Shown here: positions 23,788 through 34,280 of the stretch, piece after piece
Layout of the letters: every line of letters starts with the position of its first letter
Position numbering within the stretch: the first letter of the stretch is position 1
NCBI GenBank assembly: GCA_035259205.1
Contig: DATFWO010000318.1
Coordinates: 9,288 to 73,287 of the forward strand
DNA: 64,000 bases
Origin: SG8-41 sp035259205
Lineage (GTDB): Bacteria; Pseudomonadota; Gammaproteobacteria; Burkholderiales; SG8-41
Reading direction: 5' to 3'
Made by a program: the position numbers and the translations under genes
The notes under the pieces: model-generated
Databases searched by the model: none
What the model was told of the DNA's origin: nothing
Seen by the model: the letters and a program-made list of their open reading frames with translations, nothing else

Positions 23788-24885
23788 ATGCCTCGCAAGT
23801 TCCATGAAAGTCGGCGGTTGCCTGTTGCTGTACAGTTGGCGACCGCATGGGCTCTACTGTGGGTCAGCGGAGCCGTGATGGCTGCCAATCCCGTGTCGTC
23901 GTCCTGCGCCACGCCCGATCCCAATACACCGTCCATTACCACGTGTTTCTTCGACCTGACCGCGTCGCCGTCGACCACGGCAGTTCCCGCGTCTGCAGTG
24001 TTGAATGGCGGGATTTTCCAGGTGCCTGGCCCGAACGACCCGCTCGGGCAGGGGTTCATAACGGGTACCGGCGTATTCAACCCGTTCGTGCGCATCCAGG
24101 AGTCGGGCAACGGGAACGCAGCTTCCAACGGCGTCGAGACCGGCTTCAATACCGACGGGCGTAGCGGCGTCGGGCAGCTTGCGACGGAGCTGGACAATCA
24201 CGACAAAGGCGGCAGCAACTGGAACCATTCAATCAAGCTGGGCGACATCAACATCGTGACCGTCGGTGGCAAGCAGTACTATGAGTTTTTGCTCGACAGC
24301 AACGAGCAGGGGAATACCAAGAACTCCGGAATTTCACTGGACGAATTCAAGGTGTTCACCGCCGCGACCGGCGACATCCACAGTGGCTATACGGGACAGG
24401 ACGACACCGCGGGATTCACCAACTTCCAGTTGAACAACGGAGCGACGCTCAAGTATGACATGGACGCCGGTCCGGGAGGGGATTCATCGATCTTGATGGA
24501 TTACAGCAACTTCAGCGGGAGCGGGAATGGCGTCGATCTTCAGGCGCTGGTGCCGGTGACAAACTTTGCCGGTGTTTCCCCCGACAGTTTCGTCTACCTC
24601 TACTCGAAGTTCGGATGGACATCCAACCAATGCACGGTGACCGGGCAACAAGTCAGCCCTTGCCTGACTCCGGACGGAACGACGGGTCAAGGCACGCCAT
24701 TGGGAGGTGCCGGGACAAAGGTAGGCAGCTTGAATTTCGAAGTGGACGCCGGATTCGAGGAATGGTCGATACGCAAGAGAACTCCGGTGCCTGCTACTGC
24801 ACTGTTGCTGGGTATCGGCTTGGCGGGATTGGCGGCAGTGCGCAAGGGTAAGGGCCGTAAGAAGGCTCCGGGCCTTTCCGCCTAG
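23788..24885 (+). CDS. PEP-CTERM-like secreted protein (PVPAT variant)
   Basis: 365 residues. GGGGAGGGG precedes the ATG. A signal peptide runs to about residue 32 (VAVQLATAWALLWVSGAVMAA). The body is rich in Asn, Gly, Ser and Thr. The tail TPVPATALLLGIGLAGLAAVRKGKGRKK is a PEP-CTERM signal of the VPVPA variety with a helix and basic end. Expected fate is exosortase processing. A box and a candidate sigma-54 promoter lie upstream, and a pair of GC-rich hairpins follows the stop. The body resembles no family that can be named here. Confidence 0.85.
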   Translation: MPRKFHESRRLPVAVQLATAWALLWVSGAVMAANPVSSSCATPDPNTPSITTCFFDLTASPSTTAVPASAVLNGGIFQVPGPNDPLGQGFITGTGVFNPFVRIQESGNGNAASNGVETGFNTDGRSGVGQLATELDNHDKGGSNWNHSIKLGDINIVTVGGKQYYEFLLDSNEQGNTKNSGISLDEFKVFTAATGDIHSGYTGQDDTAGFTNFQLNNGATLKYDMDAGPGGDSSILMDYSNFSGSGNGVDLQALVPVTNFAGVSPDSFVYLYSKFGWTSNQCTVTGQQVSPCLTPDGTTGQGTPLGGAGTKVGSLNFEVDAGFEEWSIRKRTPVPATALLLGIGLAGLAAVRKGKGRKKAPGLSA

Positions 24886-24902
24886 AAGATAGCTATTGCT
24901 CG

Positions 24903-24952
24903 TGGTGCGCCCTGGGGGCGCACCAGCATAACCGGGGGCGCACGTCGCGCCC
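24903..24952 (+). terminator. Two GC-rich hairpins after the PEP-CTERM gene
   Basis: A perfect 10-base stem TGGTGCGCCC/GGGCGCACCA with a 3-base loop (24903-24925) is followed by a 7-base stem GGGGCGC/GCGCCCC. No T-run follows, so this may stop transcription weakly or stabilise the 3' end. Confidence 0.45.
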
Positions 24953-25059
24953 CTGTTCACATGCAAGCACGGTTACTGCCTTCGGCTGTTGCCCTCGGCG
25001 GTCTATCGCTGTTTTAACGGGTTTATTCACTATCCACCCGTCGAGTGCTACTCTTTCGG

Positions 25060-25074
25060 GGGTTAGCACGTTGC
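25060..25074 (+). promoter_or_regulatory. Weak candidate sigma-54 promoter
   Basis: GGGTTAGCACGTTGC has the GG-N10-GC spacing and a TTGC -12 element, but the -24 element is poor. It lies 35 bases before the ATG of the TPR gene. Confidence 0.3.
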
Positions 25075-25108
25075 CGCGGCCAGGGCACCGCGGTTTTCCA
25101 TTCCTTTT

Positions 25109-27877
25109 ATGACTATACGGTGCAAGGGCAGGGTGATCGTTGCGCTCCTGGCGAGCGTGCTGGTGATCGCCTGCAGCCCGCCAGATACCGACAAAATGAT
25201 GCTGGAGGCGAAGCAATACCAGCAGAAAGGAGATCTCAAAGCCGCCGTCATCGTGCTGAATAACGTCCTGCAGCTGAAACCTGAGGAAGGTGAAGCTCGC
25301 CTGATAATGGGCACGATCTCCATGCAGAACCGGGACCCGCGCGCAGCCGAGCACCATTTTCGCGCGGCCCTCGAAGCAAAGGTCGATCCGAAGGTCCTGC
25401 TTCCGCTCCTTGCCCAGGCACTGTTCGAACAGGCTGAATTTCAAAAGCTTCTGGATGCCACGCGGGCGAGCGATTACGGCGACGCGGCGCAGCAGCCGGA
25501 GATACTCAGTTTTCGGGGCCACTCGCAGCTTTCCCTCGGACGCCTCGAAGAAGCGGCCGCATCGTTCCAGGAAGCACTGAAGCGCAGACCCGAATATGCT
25601 CCGGCGCTGCTGGGAGAGGCACGCCTCGCCTTGCTCAAGAGGGATGTCCCCGCCACCGTAACCTTGGTCGATCGCGCGCTCGCCGCTGACCCCTCCAACA
25701 TCGACGCCTGGTTGATCAAGGGCGACCTCGACCGGGCCGCAGGTAATTTCCGCGCAGCCCTTGCCGATTACGAGAAGGGGCTCGCCCTCAGCCCCAAAAG
25801 TCTCGCCGCCAACCTCAATCTGGCCTCGTTGCACATGCAACAGGGGGAGCTCGAGCTCGCGCGCAAGCACGTTCGCTCCGTGCTGGAGACGGCGCCCGAC
25901 AGCCCGATCGGCTATTACCTGCTCGGATTGCTGGAATTCCAGAGCAAGAATTTTGCCGCCGCCAACGATGCGATCCAGCAGGTTCTGAAGGCCGCGCCCA
26001 GCTACCTCCCCGCGACCGCACTGGCTGGAGTAGTCGCCTACACGGTAGGCGCGAACGAGCAGGCAGAGCAGCGCTTGGGCGATGCAGTGGCTAGGTATCC
26101 GACCAGCGTCTCCCTGAGGAAGTTGTTTGCTGCGGCCCTGTTGAGGAGCGGCAAGGCGAGGCGCGCGATCGACGTGCTGGAGCCCGCGCTCAAGGCCGCG
26201 CCGAGCGATACGGGCCTGCTGGTCTTGTTCGCCGAGGCCAAGTCGCTCAATGGTGAAGCTCCGGTTGCGCGGAAGTACTTTGAACTGGCCGCCAAGTACT
26301 ACCCGCAGAGTCCCGGCGTGCGCGCCGGCCTCGGGATGACGCGGCTTGCGACCGGGGAGATTGACAAGGCGTTGGCCGATCTGGAGGCGGCGGTCGAGCT
26401 TGGCAGCGGTGTCGCGGAGATTTCCCTGGTGAAGGCGCTCGTGTCGATGAAGCGCTACGACAAGGCGCTCGAGGCCGTAGCTCGACTGGAAAAGAAGCGG
26501 CCCGAGGATCCAGTAACGTTCAATCTCAAGGGAGCGGTGCTGTTCGCGAAAGGCGATACGGCAGGGGCGCGCAAGGCATTCGAGCAGGCTGTAGCGCTGC
26601 AGCCATCGAAGTTTGCCGCGGCCAGGAATCTTGCGCAGCTCGACGTGCGCGAAAACAATCCGGCCGCAGCGCGCATACGTTTCGAGAAGATCCTCGAGCG
26701 CGACGCGGAGAACGTGCCCGCTATGCTCGCGCTCGCCGAACTCACAGCTGCGGCCGGCAACAGCGCAGAGGCGCTATCGTGGGTGAAGCGGGCAAGGGAT
26801 GCGCAGCCAAAATCCTACGCGCCTTCCATGGCACTCGCGCATCTGTACTTCGCCGCGGGGGACTACGCCAGCGCCATCGCCGCGGTGCGCGATGCGGTGG
26901 CCGCCGACCCCGACAGCGCCGATGCTCTCAACCTGCTGGCTTATTCACAGCTGCGGCTCGGCCAGCGAACGCAGGCTCTGGCCACTTATTCGGTGCTCGT
27001 CAGCCGCTATCCGAAATCGGCGGAAGCGCACTACGGGTTGAGCGGGGCGCTGTCCGCGGATGGCCAGTACAGAGCCGCGGAACGCAGCCTCAAGACGGCG
27101 CTGCAACTGAGGCCGGGCTTTCCCGAGGCGATGTATGCCCTCGCCGCATTGCAACTGCGGATGGGAAAGACCGCGGAAGCAGGAAAGCTCGTGGGCGATG
27201 CGCAAAAATGGCTGCCGCAGACATCCCTGGCGTCCGTCATTGCCGGCGACACGGCCATGGCGGAGAAGCGTTACGACCGCGCCGTACAGGCGTATGGGGT
27301 GGCCTTCGCTGCGGAGAAATCCCGCGAAATGCTGCTGAGACTCCATGGCGCGTTGCTCGGCGCCGGTAAGACCGCCGCCGCAGAAGCGCTGACCACGGAA
27401 TGGCTGAAGAAGAATCCGGACGACGTTCAGGTGCGCTATCTGGTGGCCGACACGGCAATCCGCAATCAAAACTTCCGCCTTGCAGCGGAGCAATACGAGT
27501 ACGTGCTGAAGATCGAGGGCACCAAGCTGCCCCTGCTGCACAACCTCGGAATGGTCTACGAGCGGATGAATGATCCACGCGCGCTGGAGCTCGCCGAGAC
27601 GGCATACAAGATAGCGCCCGAGCAGCCGGGTGTCCTGTTCAACCTGGGCCGACTTGTGCTGCAAAAGGGGGATGCCGAGCGCGCGGTCAAGCTGCTGGAG
27701 AAGGCGCGGACCATGTCGCCTGACTCCCAGCTGGTCCGTTACGATCTCGCCAAGGCCTACATCAAAGTGGGCTCCAACGACCTTGCGCGGATTGAACTGC
27801 AGCAATTGCTCCGCAGCCGCCAGGAATTTCCCGAACGCGCCGAAGCCGAAGACCTGCTGCGGAAACTCAAGAATTGA
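25109..27877 (+). CDS. prsT: PrsT-family TPR lipoprotein (second copy)
   Basis: 922 residues. Lipobox VLVIACS at about residues 17-23, then about 25 TPR units. The opening (QQKGDLKAAVIVLNNVLQLKP, EARLIMGTI) follows the usual PrsT start better than the copy at 20012. It is followed after about 100 bases by another PrsT gene in the same direction, so the two are probably one operon formed by tandem duplication. Role as for other PrsT proteins: envelope-located helper of exosortase-linked polysaccharide export, inferred from the family. Confidence 0.9.
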   Translation: MTIRCKGRVIVALLASVLVIACSPPDTDKMMLEAKQYQQKGDLKAAVIVLNNVLQLKPEEGEARLIMGTISMQNRDPRAAEHHFRAALEAKVDPKVLLPLLAQALFEQAEFQKLLDATRASDYGDAAQQPEILSFRGHSQLSLGRLEEAAASFQEALKRRPEYAPALLGEARLALLKRDVPATVTLVDRALAADPSNIDAWLIKGDLDRAAGNFRAALADYEKGLALSPKSLAANLNLASLHMQQGELELARKHVRSVLETAPDSPIGYYLLGLLEFQSKNFAAANDAIQQVLKAAPSYLPATALAGVVAYTVGANEQAEQRLGDAVARYPTSVSLRKLFAAALLRSGKARRAIDVLEPALKAAPSDTGLLVLFAEAKSLNGEAPVARKYFELAAKYYPQSPGVRAGLGMTRLATGEIDKALADLEAAVELGSGVAEISLVKALVSMKRYDKALEAVARLEKKRPEDPVTFNLKGAVLFAKGDTAGARKAFEQAVALQPSKFAAARNLAQLDVRENNPAAARIRFEKILERDAENVPAMLALAELTAAAGNSAEALSWVKRARDAQPKSYAPSMALAHLYFAAGDYASAIAAVRDAVAADPDSADALNLLAYSQLRLGQRTQALATYSVLVSRYPKSAEAHYGLSGALSADGQYRAAERSLKTALQLRPGFPEAMYALAALQLRMGKTAEAGKLVGDAQKWLPQTSLASVIAGDTAMAEKRYDRAVQAYGVAFAAEKSREMLLRLHGALLGAGKTAAAEALTTEWLKKNPDDVQVRYLVADTAIRNQNFRLAAEQYEYVLKIEGTKLPLLHNLGMVYERMNDPRALELAETAYKIAPEQPGVLFNLGRLVLQKGDAERAVKLLEKARTMSPDSQLVRYDLAKAYIKVGSNDLARIELQQLLRSRQEFPERAEAEDLLRKLKN

Positions 27878-27979
27878 CTCCGGCCGATGCAAGCTCTCGT
27901 CCCCGGAAAGAGATAGGATTACACTGAACGTACGGGCCTTGACCGGGCGACCATTTCACGCGCGCAAGAGGTGAATCCC

Positions 27980-30775
27980 ATGGTCGACTTGCAACTTACG
28001 CGAGGGTATGCAACGCGCGTCGCGCTGTTGCTGATGATCGTGCTGTGCATCGGCAGCTGTGGCAAGAAGATGCCCAGCGTCGAAGACGCGATGGCCAGCG
28101 CCAAGCAGGAGCGCGCGAAGGGTAACAATGCGGCGGCCATCGTCCATCTCAAGAACGTGATCCAGAGAGCCCCCGACAACGCGGAGGCGCGCTATCTTCT
28201 GGGACTGGGCTACGTCGACACCGGCGACTTCGCTTCGGCGGAAAAGGAGCTGCGCCAGGCGCTCGAACTGCGCTACGACGCGGCGCAGATCGTTGCGCCG
28301 CTCGGTAAGTCGCTGCTGGCGCAGGGCGAATTTCAGAAAGTCCTCAACGATATCCGCGTCGACGCTGCAACCGGCAACGCAGCGCAGGCGGAGATCCTCT
28401 CGCTGCGGGGACTCGCTGCGCTCGGTGCGGGGCGCACCCGCGACGCCCGCGAAGCGTTCGAGCAGGCGCTCGCCAAGCAGCCGGAATTCGCCGATGCATT
28501 GCTCGGCCAGGCGCGGCTCGCCGCCGGTGAGCGCAAACTCGACGAAGCCGCGGCTCTGATCGAGCGCGCCATCGCCAGCGCTCCGAACAGCGTCGACGCA
28601 TGGCTCATGAAGGGGGATCTGCAGCGGATTCTGAAGCAGGAAGGCGCGGTCGCCTCCTACCAGAAAGTACTCGAGCTCAAGCCGGATAACGTCCCCGCCC
28701 GACTGAACGTGGTTTCAATGGAGATCGCCGCCGGGAATTTCGACGCCGCCAACAAGCAGCTCGAGCAGGTGCGCCAGGTCGCTCCAAAGAGCCCGATGGT
28801 CAAGTACATGGAGGCGCTCATCGAGTTCCGGAAGGGCAACTACGCCGCCGCGCGCGATGCCGTGCTGCAGGTCCTCAAGGTCGCGCCCAACCATCTGCCC
28901 AGCGTGCTGCTGGCGGGCGCAATCGAGTATGCGCTGGGGTCGCATTCCCAGGCGCAATCGTACCTCGCGCGCGTGGTCGAACGGGCGCCGGGCAACCTCT
29001 ATGCGCGCAAGCTCCTGATCGCGTCGCTCGCAAGAAGCGGCAACATGCAGCGGGCTCAGGAAGTGCTCGAGCCCGGATTGAGACAGTCGCCTAACGATGC
29101 GGGGTTGCTGGCGCTCGCCGGAGAGGTGGCAATGCAGGCCAATGATTTCGCCCGGGCGAGAGAGTACTTCGACAAGGCCGCCAAGCTCGATCCCAAGAGC
29201 GCCGGCGCCCGCACCGGGCTTGCCGTGAGCCGTCTCGCTTCCGGCGAGGCGGACCGCGCGCTGGCCGACCTCGAGGCGGCGGTGCAGCTCGATTCCGACA
29301 AGTACCAGGCGGACATATTGCTCGTGACGTCGCATCTGCAACGCGGCGAGTTCGACCAGGCGCTCAAGGCGCTGCAAAGCTTGGAAAAGAAGCAGCCCGA
29401 CAATCCGCTCACCTACAATCTGAAAGCCGCCGCGTACCTTGGCAAGAAAGACAGCCTGAACGCGCGCAAGAACCTGGAGCGGGCGCTCGAGCTTCGGCCC
29501 ACCTACCTGCCCGCGGCATTGAACCTCGCACAACTCGACTTGCAGGACAAGAATCCCCAGGCCGCCCGCCGCCGGGTCGAGGCGATCGTCGAGAAAGACC
29601 CGAACCACGTGCAGGCTTTGCTTGCGCTCGCGAATCTCGGGCCGCGGCTTGGGGCGACGGTAAAGGAGCAGGTCGAGTGGCTGGAGCGCGCCCAGCGGGC
29701 GAGTCCCGCAACGCCTCAGCCGCAGCTCATGCTGGCGCGTCTCTACATCCAGACCGGCGAGCCGAAAAAAGCGCTCGAGCTGGCGCAGAAGGCGCAAGCA
29801 GCGAACCCGAACAGCATCGAAGTGCTCGATGCCCTCGGCGCCATCCAGATCGCGGCAGGCGAGAGGAACCAGGCCCTTGCGACCTACGGCAAGCTGGCGA
29901 CCTTGCAACCCAAGTCGGCGGTCGCCCAGTACCGTCTCGCTACCGCGCAGTCCATCAACGGCGACACCACGGGGGCTGCGAATTCGCTGCACAAGGCGCT
30001 CGCGCTGCAGCCCGACTTCGTGGATGCGCAGGCGGCGCTCGCCGAGCTGGAGCTGCGCGCCGGCCGCTCGGCGGAAGCGCTCAAGATCGCACGGCAGCTG
30101 CAGAAGCAGGCCACCTCTTCCGCCGTGGGCTACACCCTCGAAGGCGATGCCCTGATGGCGGAAAAGAAGTTCCTCCCGGCGGCGAAGTCGTACGAAACGG
30201 CCTACGGCATGGACAAGAACGGCGTGCTCGCGGCGAAAATGCACGCGGCATACCTGCAGGGCGGGAAGCCCGATGAGGCGGAAGCGCGGCTGGCGCAATG
30301 GCTGAAAGCCTCACCCGAAGACAGCGCCGCGCGGCTGTACTCCGCGGATGCCAGCCTCAGGACCGGCAAGTACAAGAGCGCGATCGAGCAGTACGAATGG
30401 CTGCAGCAGAAGCAGCCCGACAATATCATCGTGCTGAACAACCTCGCCTGGGTGTACCAGCAGGTGAAGGATCCGCGGGCGCTGGCGACCGCCGAGCGGG
30501 CGTACAAGCTCAAGCCCGACAACCCCGCCGTCGCCGACACCCTCGGCTGGATGCTGGTGGAGCAGGGCAACACCGCGCGTGGCGTCGAGCTGCTGCGGAA
30601 AGCGGTGGTGGCGGCGCCCCAGTCGCCCACCATCCGTTACCATCTCGCTCAGGCATGGCTGAAGTCCGGCGACAAGGCGAAAGCCCGCGACGAGCTGGAG
30701 GGGTTGCTGTCCACCGGCACGAAGTTCCCGGAGCAAAACGAAGCGCAGAACCTGCTGAAAGAATTGCGCAGGTAG
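27980..30775 (+). CDS. prsT: PrsT-family TPR lipoprotein (third copy)
   Basis: 931 residues from ATG 27980; AAGAGGTG stands six bases before it, while the in-frame GTG at 27971 has no spaced ribosome site. Lipobox LCIGSC near residue 21. TPR units run to the end. It is close to the fourth copy at 54565 (both have the segments ARYLLG, GDF and ALxLRYD near residue 70). It follows the second copy by about 100 bases and ends eight bases from the convergent spermidine-synthase-like gene. Confidence 0.9.
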   Translation: MVDLQLTRGYATRVALLLMIVLCIGSCGKKMPSVEDAMASAKQERAKGNNAAAIVHLKNVIQRAPDNAEARYLLGLGYVDTGDFASAEKELRQALELRYDAAQIVAPLGKSLLAQGEFQKVLNDIRVDAATGNAAQAEILSLRGLAALGAGRTRDAREAFEQALAKQPEFADALLGQARLAAGERKLDEAAALIERAIASAPNSVDAWLMKGDLQRILKQEGAVASYQKVLELKPDNVPARLNVVSMEIAAGNFDAANKQLEQVRQVAPKSPMVKYMEALIEFRKGNYAAARDAVLQVLKVAPNHLPSVLLAGAIEYALGSHSQAQSYLARVVERAPGNLYARKLLIASLARSGNMQRAQEVLEPGLRQSPNDAGLLALAGEVAMQANDFARAREYFDKAAKLDPKSAGARTGLAVSRLASGEADRALADLEAAVQLDSDKYQADILLVTSHLQRGEFDQALKALQSLEKKQPDNPLTYNLKAAAYLGKKDSLNARKNLERALELRPTYLPAALNLAQLDLQDKNPQAARRRVEAIVEKDPNHVQALLALANLGPRLGATVKEQVEWLERAQRASPATPQPQLMLARLYIQTGEPKKALELAQKAQAANPNSIEVLDALGAIQIAAGERNQALATYGKLATLQPKSAVAQYRLATAQSINGDTTGAANSLHKALALQPDFVDAQAALAELELRAGRSAEALKIARQLQKQATSSAVGYTLEGDALMAEKKFLPAAKSYETAYGMDKNGVLAAKMHAAYLQGGKPDEAEARLAQWLKASPEDSAARLYSADASLRTGKYKSAIEQYEWLQQKQPDNIIVLNNLAWVYQQVKDPRALATAERAYKLKPDNPAVADTLGWMLVEQGNTARGVELLRKAVVAAPQSPTIRYHLAQAWLKSGDKAKARDELEGLLSTGTKFPEQNEAQNLLKELRR

Positions 30776-30782
30776 AGCTGGC

Positions 30783-33755
30783 TTAGGGCGCTATGCTGTG
30801 CGCGGCCAGGATGAAAAACAGCATCTGTGACTGCGCATCGGGGGCGATTTCCCCCCGATAGCGCGACCACAGCTCCCGAGCGGCTGGCTTGTTTCTTTGC
30901 GCGATATGGCCCAGCATCGCCACCATCACCAGGTAACGCGTGCGCTGCGGAGTCAAGCCGCCGCCTTGGAGCAGATGCTCGGCGAGCTTGGTCATCTCCT
31001 TCGAGTTGCGATTCCCTATCATTTTCAATAGGGCGAGCCAATCATTTTCCACGGCGTTCAATTGCGAGCCGCAGGGCTGCGTCTCGATCCAGCGCCAGAT
31101 CGGCACGAGCTCCTCGGGGCGCAAATATGGCACCACAGCCATGCCGACGTTGAGCATGCCGTCGATCTTATCACCACGCACCGCGGGCTCGGCGCAGCTT
31201 GCCGCTGCGCGCCTCGGCACCGCCGTTGATGCGTCTCGCAGCACTGTCGCGGCACGATATAACTGGCTCGCTCGATAATACTCGGACGCGGTAATGCTGG
31301 TCGTATCCGTAACCGCCAGTCGCACGCCCAGTAACTCCAGCGCCGGAACCGGCACCGCCGCCAGCGCTATGAGGTCCCCCGCGTTCAATTGAAGGAACCG
31401 CGTACGCGCCGCGTTCTGGTCCAGCACCGGATAGTAGTCAGAATTGGCGGCGATAGGGATGCGGGCAAGCAACGGGGCGAGCAGCTCCTTTGTCGCGATA
31501 TGCCGCACCTCCACGTCCGCCGTCTGGTTGATGCCCACACGGGCCAGCTCCCCGGCGAACCGCGGCACCTGGAACAGCGAACCATCGATCGGTGGCAGAG
31601 GCGCACCGTTGCGGGCAACGATGAGGATGTCACCATCGTTCGCAGCGAATATCGCGTAATGATCGAAATGCGACCCCAGTGCCTTGAGCACCGAAGCGAC
31701 CAGGATAAAGTCGACTTCGTAGAGTTGCAGCCATTGGACCAGCATGCCGCCTTCTCGGAGTTGGTGCCGCACCAGACGATAGAACTCCACGGAAAACAGT
31801 CCTGCCACGCCGCTCACCCAGGGATTTGACGGCTCGGAAATAATGAGATCGTATTTCTCGTTGTGGGTCAAAAAAAAAGTCTTGGCGTCCTCGAAATGGA
31901 TGTGGCTGCGCGGATCGCTGTATGCGAGTTCGTTACGGACTCGGAACCTCCTGGCGAGCGCCACCATTGCCGGTTCGATTTCCACTGTATCGACCTGCTC
32001 CACCGATGGATGCGTGAGCACCACGTGGGTACTTACGCCGGAGCCGAACCCGATATTCGCCACCCGCTTTGCCTGCGGGTTCAAGAGCAATCCCAAGGTT
32101 CCGGACAGTACCATCGTCGATTCGTCCGATGCAACCTTCCCACCTCCCGTCACGTTTACCGAAGCGTCTATCTTTCCATTGGTGCGGATCGACAGTAGAT
32201 CCTGCTGCTGCGTCAGGTGAACAGTGGCGGTCTTGCCGTCCCTGTGGTCTACCACGTCGACATCGACAGGCGACAAGAGCGTGCCCAGCCGAAACACGCC
32301 GGACGCCATTTTGTGCGGGTCGAGTTGCACCCAAATGAGCGTCGCCGCCACCGCGCTGACGCCTAATGCCGTCCCCAGCGCGGGTAGGCGCCAGCCGTCG
32401 CGCTTCCACCCCCACCACAGGAGCGCCACGCCGAGCCCCATGTCCACGGCAGACCCGAAGGCGATCAGCCCTTTCAGGCCCAGCAGCGGCATGCCGAGGT
32501 GGACTGCTGCGAACACCCCGGTGATCGCGCCCACGGTATTGGCCGCGTATACCGCTCCGATGCTGCCTTCCCCCCAGCCTCCCCGCAGCAGCGTGTAGGT
32601 GACGAGCGGCAGTGTCATCCCGGCGCAGAAGGTGGCGGGCAACATCACGGCGAGCGCGATGCCGTGGCTGCCCAGGTTGAACCACGAATAGCCCGTTTCG
32701 GTCCTGGGCAGCATGTCCAGCATCCACTTCATGACGTCGAAGGTGTGGCTGTAGACCAGCAGCGTAGAGAGCGCCAGCAGCCCCATGAAGAACTGCACGT
32801 ATCCCAGATAGCGCAGGGGATCGATAATCCCATCTATACGGCGGCGGATCCACAGCCCGCCGAAGGCCAGGCCGAAAATGAAGGCGCTCAACATCAGCTC
32901 GAACGCATGGGTCGAACTGCTCAGTACCAGACTCAACATGCGGATCCAGCCGATCTCGTAAATCAGCGAGGCGAACCCCGTCAGTAACGATGCGGCCAGC
33001 AACAGGCGGTGCATGGCATCGTCAGCGGAATGTTCTCCCGGACTCGCCGCTATCGGCGCGGGTTTCCTCGTCTCGGGCTCGTCGCCGGCGAACCGCCACA
33101 CCAAAACCGCCAGCGCGATATTGATGATTCCAGCCAATCCGATGGTGCCAGGGAGCCCCACCAGCTTTATGAGCCAGAAGCCGCTGGCCAGCACTCCCAC
33201 GGCGCCACCGATGCTGTTGGTGAAGTAGAGCAGCGCTATGGTTTCGCCTGGTCTGAGGGGAAAACGCCGGATCATGCCGGCGCTCATGAGAGGGAAGGTC
33301 ATTCCGAGCAGCACCGACTGCGGCAGAATGAGAAGCGCTCCGCCGCCCCACTTGAAAGCGGTCGCTGCAGCCGTGGACCCGAGCTCGGGTATGACGATGG
33401 AATACGCGACGTTCACGAAGCCGTCAAAGACGGGATGGAAAACCACGGCCAGGAGCCCGATTATCCCCTCCGTGACCGCGTAGCCTTTGAGCAGGTTGCT
33501 CCAGCGGGCGGAATAGCGGCTGCACAGCCACGAGCCGGCTCCCAGTCCTGCCATGAAGATGGCCAGCACGAGCGTCTGGGCATACGCCGCATGACCGAGG
33601 AACAGCTTCAGGTAATGCGTCCAGATGGACTCGTAAATGAGACCGGCGAACCCCGAGACCGTGAATATGAGGAAGAAGACCTTGCGCAAGGGACGGTGGG
33701 ACCGGGAATTATGGCCGCTGCCTTTAAGTCGAGGATGGTAGCAGAGACCGCGCAT
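30783..33755 (-). CDS. Fused MFS-like transporter / spermidine synthase-like protein
   Basis: 990 residues. The first 480 residues hold about twelve or more hydrophobic helices of the fused MFS/spermidine-synthase family (FAGLIYESIWTHYLKLFLGH). The methyltransferase-fold domain lies at about 500-760: VANIGFGSGVSTHVVL, VEIEPAMV, DAKTFF and LIISEPSNPWVSGVAGLFS. The last 200 residues have no clear motif. Such proteins are common near exosortase and polysaccharide loci, but their substrates are unproven and polyamine synthesis should not be assumed. The GYD gene is divergent about 200 bases away. Confidence 0.88.
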   Translation of the reverse strand: MRGLCYHPRLKGSGHNSRSHRPLRKVFFLIFTVSGFAGLIYESIWTHYLKLFLGHAAYAQTLVLAIFMAGLGAGSWLCSRYSARWSNLLKGYAVTEGIIGLLAVVFHPVFDGFVNVAYSIVIPELGSTAAATAFKWGGGALLILPQSVLLGMTFPLMSAGMIRRFPLRPGETIALLYFTNSIGGAVGVLASGFWLIKLVGLPGTIGLAGIINIALAVLVWRFAGDEPETRKPAPIAASPGEHSADDAMHRLLLAASLLTGFASLIYEIGWIRMLSLVLSSSTHAFELMLSAFIFGLAFGGLWIRRRIDGIIDPLRYLGYVQFFMGLLALSTLLVYSHTFDVMKWMLDMLPRTETGYSWFNLGSHGIALAVMLPATFCAGMTLPLVTYTLLRGGWGEGSIGAVYAANTVGAITGVFAAVHLGMPLLGLKGLIAFGSAVDMGLGVALLWWGWKRDGWRLPALGTALGVSAVAATLIWVQLDPHKMASGVFRLGTLLSPVDVDVVDHRDGKTATVHLTQQQDLLSIRTNGKIDASVNVTGGGKVASDESTMVLSGTLGLLLNPQAKRVANIGFGSGVSTHVVLTHPSVEQVDTVEIEPAMVALARRFRVRNELAYSDPRSHIHFEDAKTFFLTHNEKYDLIISEPSNPWVSGVAGLFSVEFYRLVRHQLREGGMLVQWLQLYEVDFILVASVLKALGSHFDHYAIFAANDGDILIVARNGAPLPPIDGSLFQVPRFAGELARVGINQTADVEVRHIATKELLAPLLARIPIAANSDYYPVLDQNAARTRFLQLNAGDLIALAAVPVPALELLGVRLAVTDTTSITASEYYRASQLYRAATVLRDASTAVPRRAAASCAEPAVRGDKIDGMLNVGMAVVPYLRPEELVPIWRWIETQPCGSQLNAVENDWLALLKMIGNRNSKEMTKLAEHLLQGGGLTPQRTRYLVMVAMLGHIAQRNKPAARELWSRYRGEIAPDAQSQMLFFILAAHSIAP

Positions 33756-33956
33756 GTCGTATCACGGGCCGAGCCAACGCAGAATCAGGACCCGCACGGC
33801 GCTCACACAAAGCGGGTGACATCAGCGAAAACGATGCGTTCGTCATGCGGACGCACGACTTTTATCCTATGATGTGCGCGGGAGCTGCTCGCGGAATACT
33901 CGTCTGCCGGGGCGGCAGTTCCGCTCATAAATCCTACACAACCACAGGAGAGGGCG

Positions 33957-34280
33957 ATGGCCTATTACATGATCCAGACTGCGTTCACCGCAGATGCGTG
34001 GGGGACGATGCTGAAGAACCCGCAGAACCGCGCCGAGCAGGTGCGCCCGATGATCGAGAAGCTGGGGGGCAAGCTGGAAGGCTACTGGAGCTGCTTCGGC
34101 GACTACGACACGGTGCTGATCGTGCAGGCGCCGGACAACGTTGCCGCCGCAGCCCTGTCACTCGCTGCCGCAGGCGGAGGGGCGCTGCGCTCGGCCAAGA
34201 CGACCCCGTTGATGACGATGGACGAGACGGTGCAGGCGTTGAAGCGCGCCGGCAAGGCGGGGTACAAAATCCCCGGCTGA
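33957..34280 (+). CDS. GYD-domain protein
   Basis: 107 residues with ACAGGAGAGGG before the ATG. The sequence matches the small GYD family: YYMIQTAFT, EKLGGKLEGYW, FGDYDTVLIVQAPD and a late MDETVQAL. The signature Gly-Asp-Tyr-Asp is at about residue 50. The family's function is unknown; a dimeric ferredoxin-like fold is likely. No signal peptide. Its genomic partners give no clear clue. Confidence 0.9.
   Translation: MAYYMIQTAFTADAWGTMLKNPQNRAEQVRPMIEKLGGKLEGYWSCFGDYDTVLIVQAPDNVAAAALSLAAAGGGALRSAKTTPLMTMDETVQALKRAGKAGYKIPG

Noticed and set aside
33009..33872. 287-residue plus frame opposite the MFS/spermidine-synthase gene
   Set aside because: It has no domain match and is antisense to a strongly predicted membrane protein.
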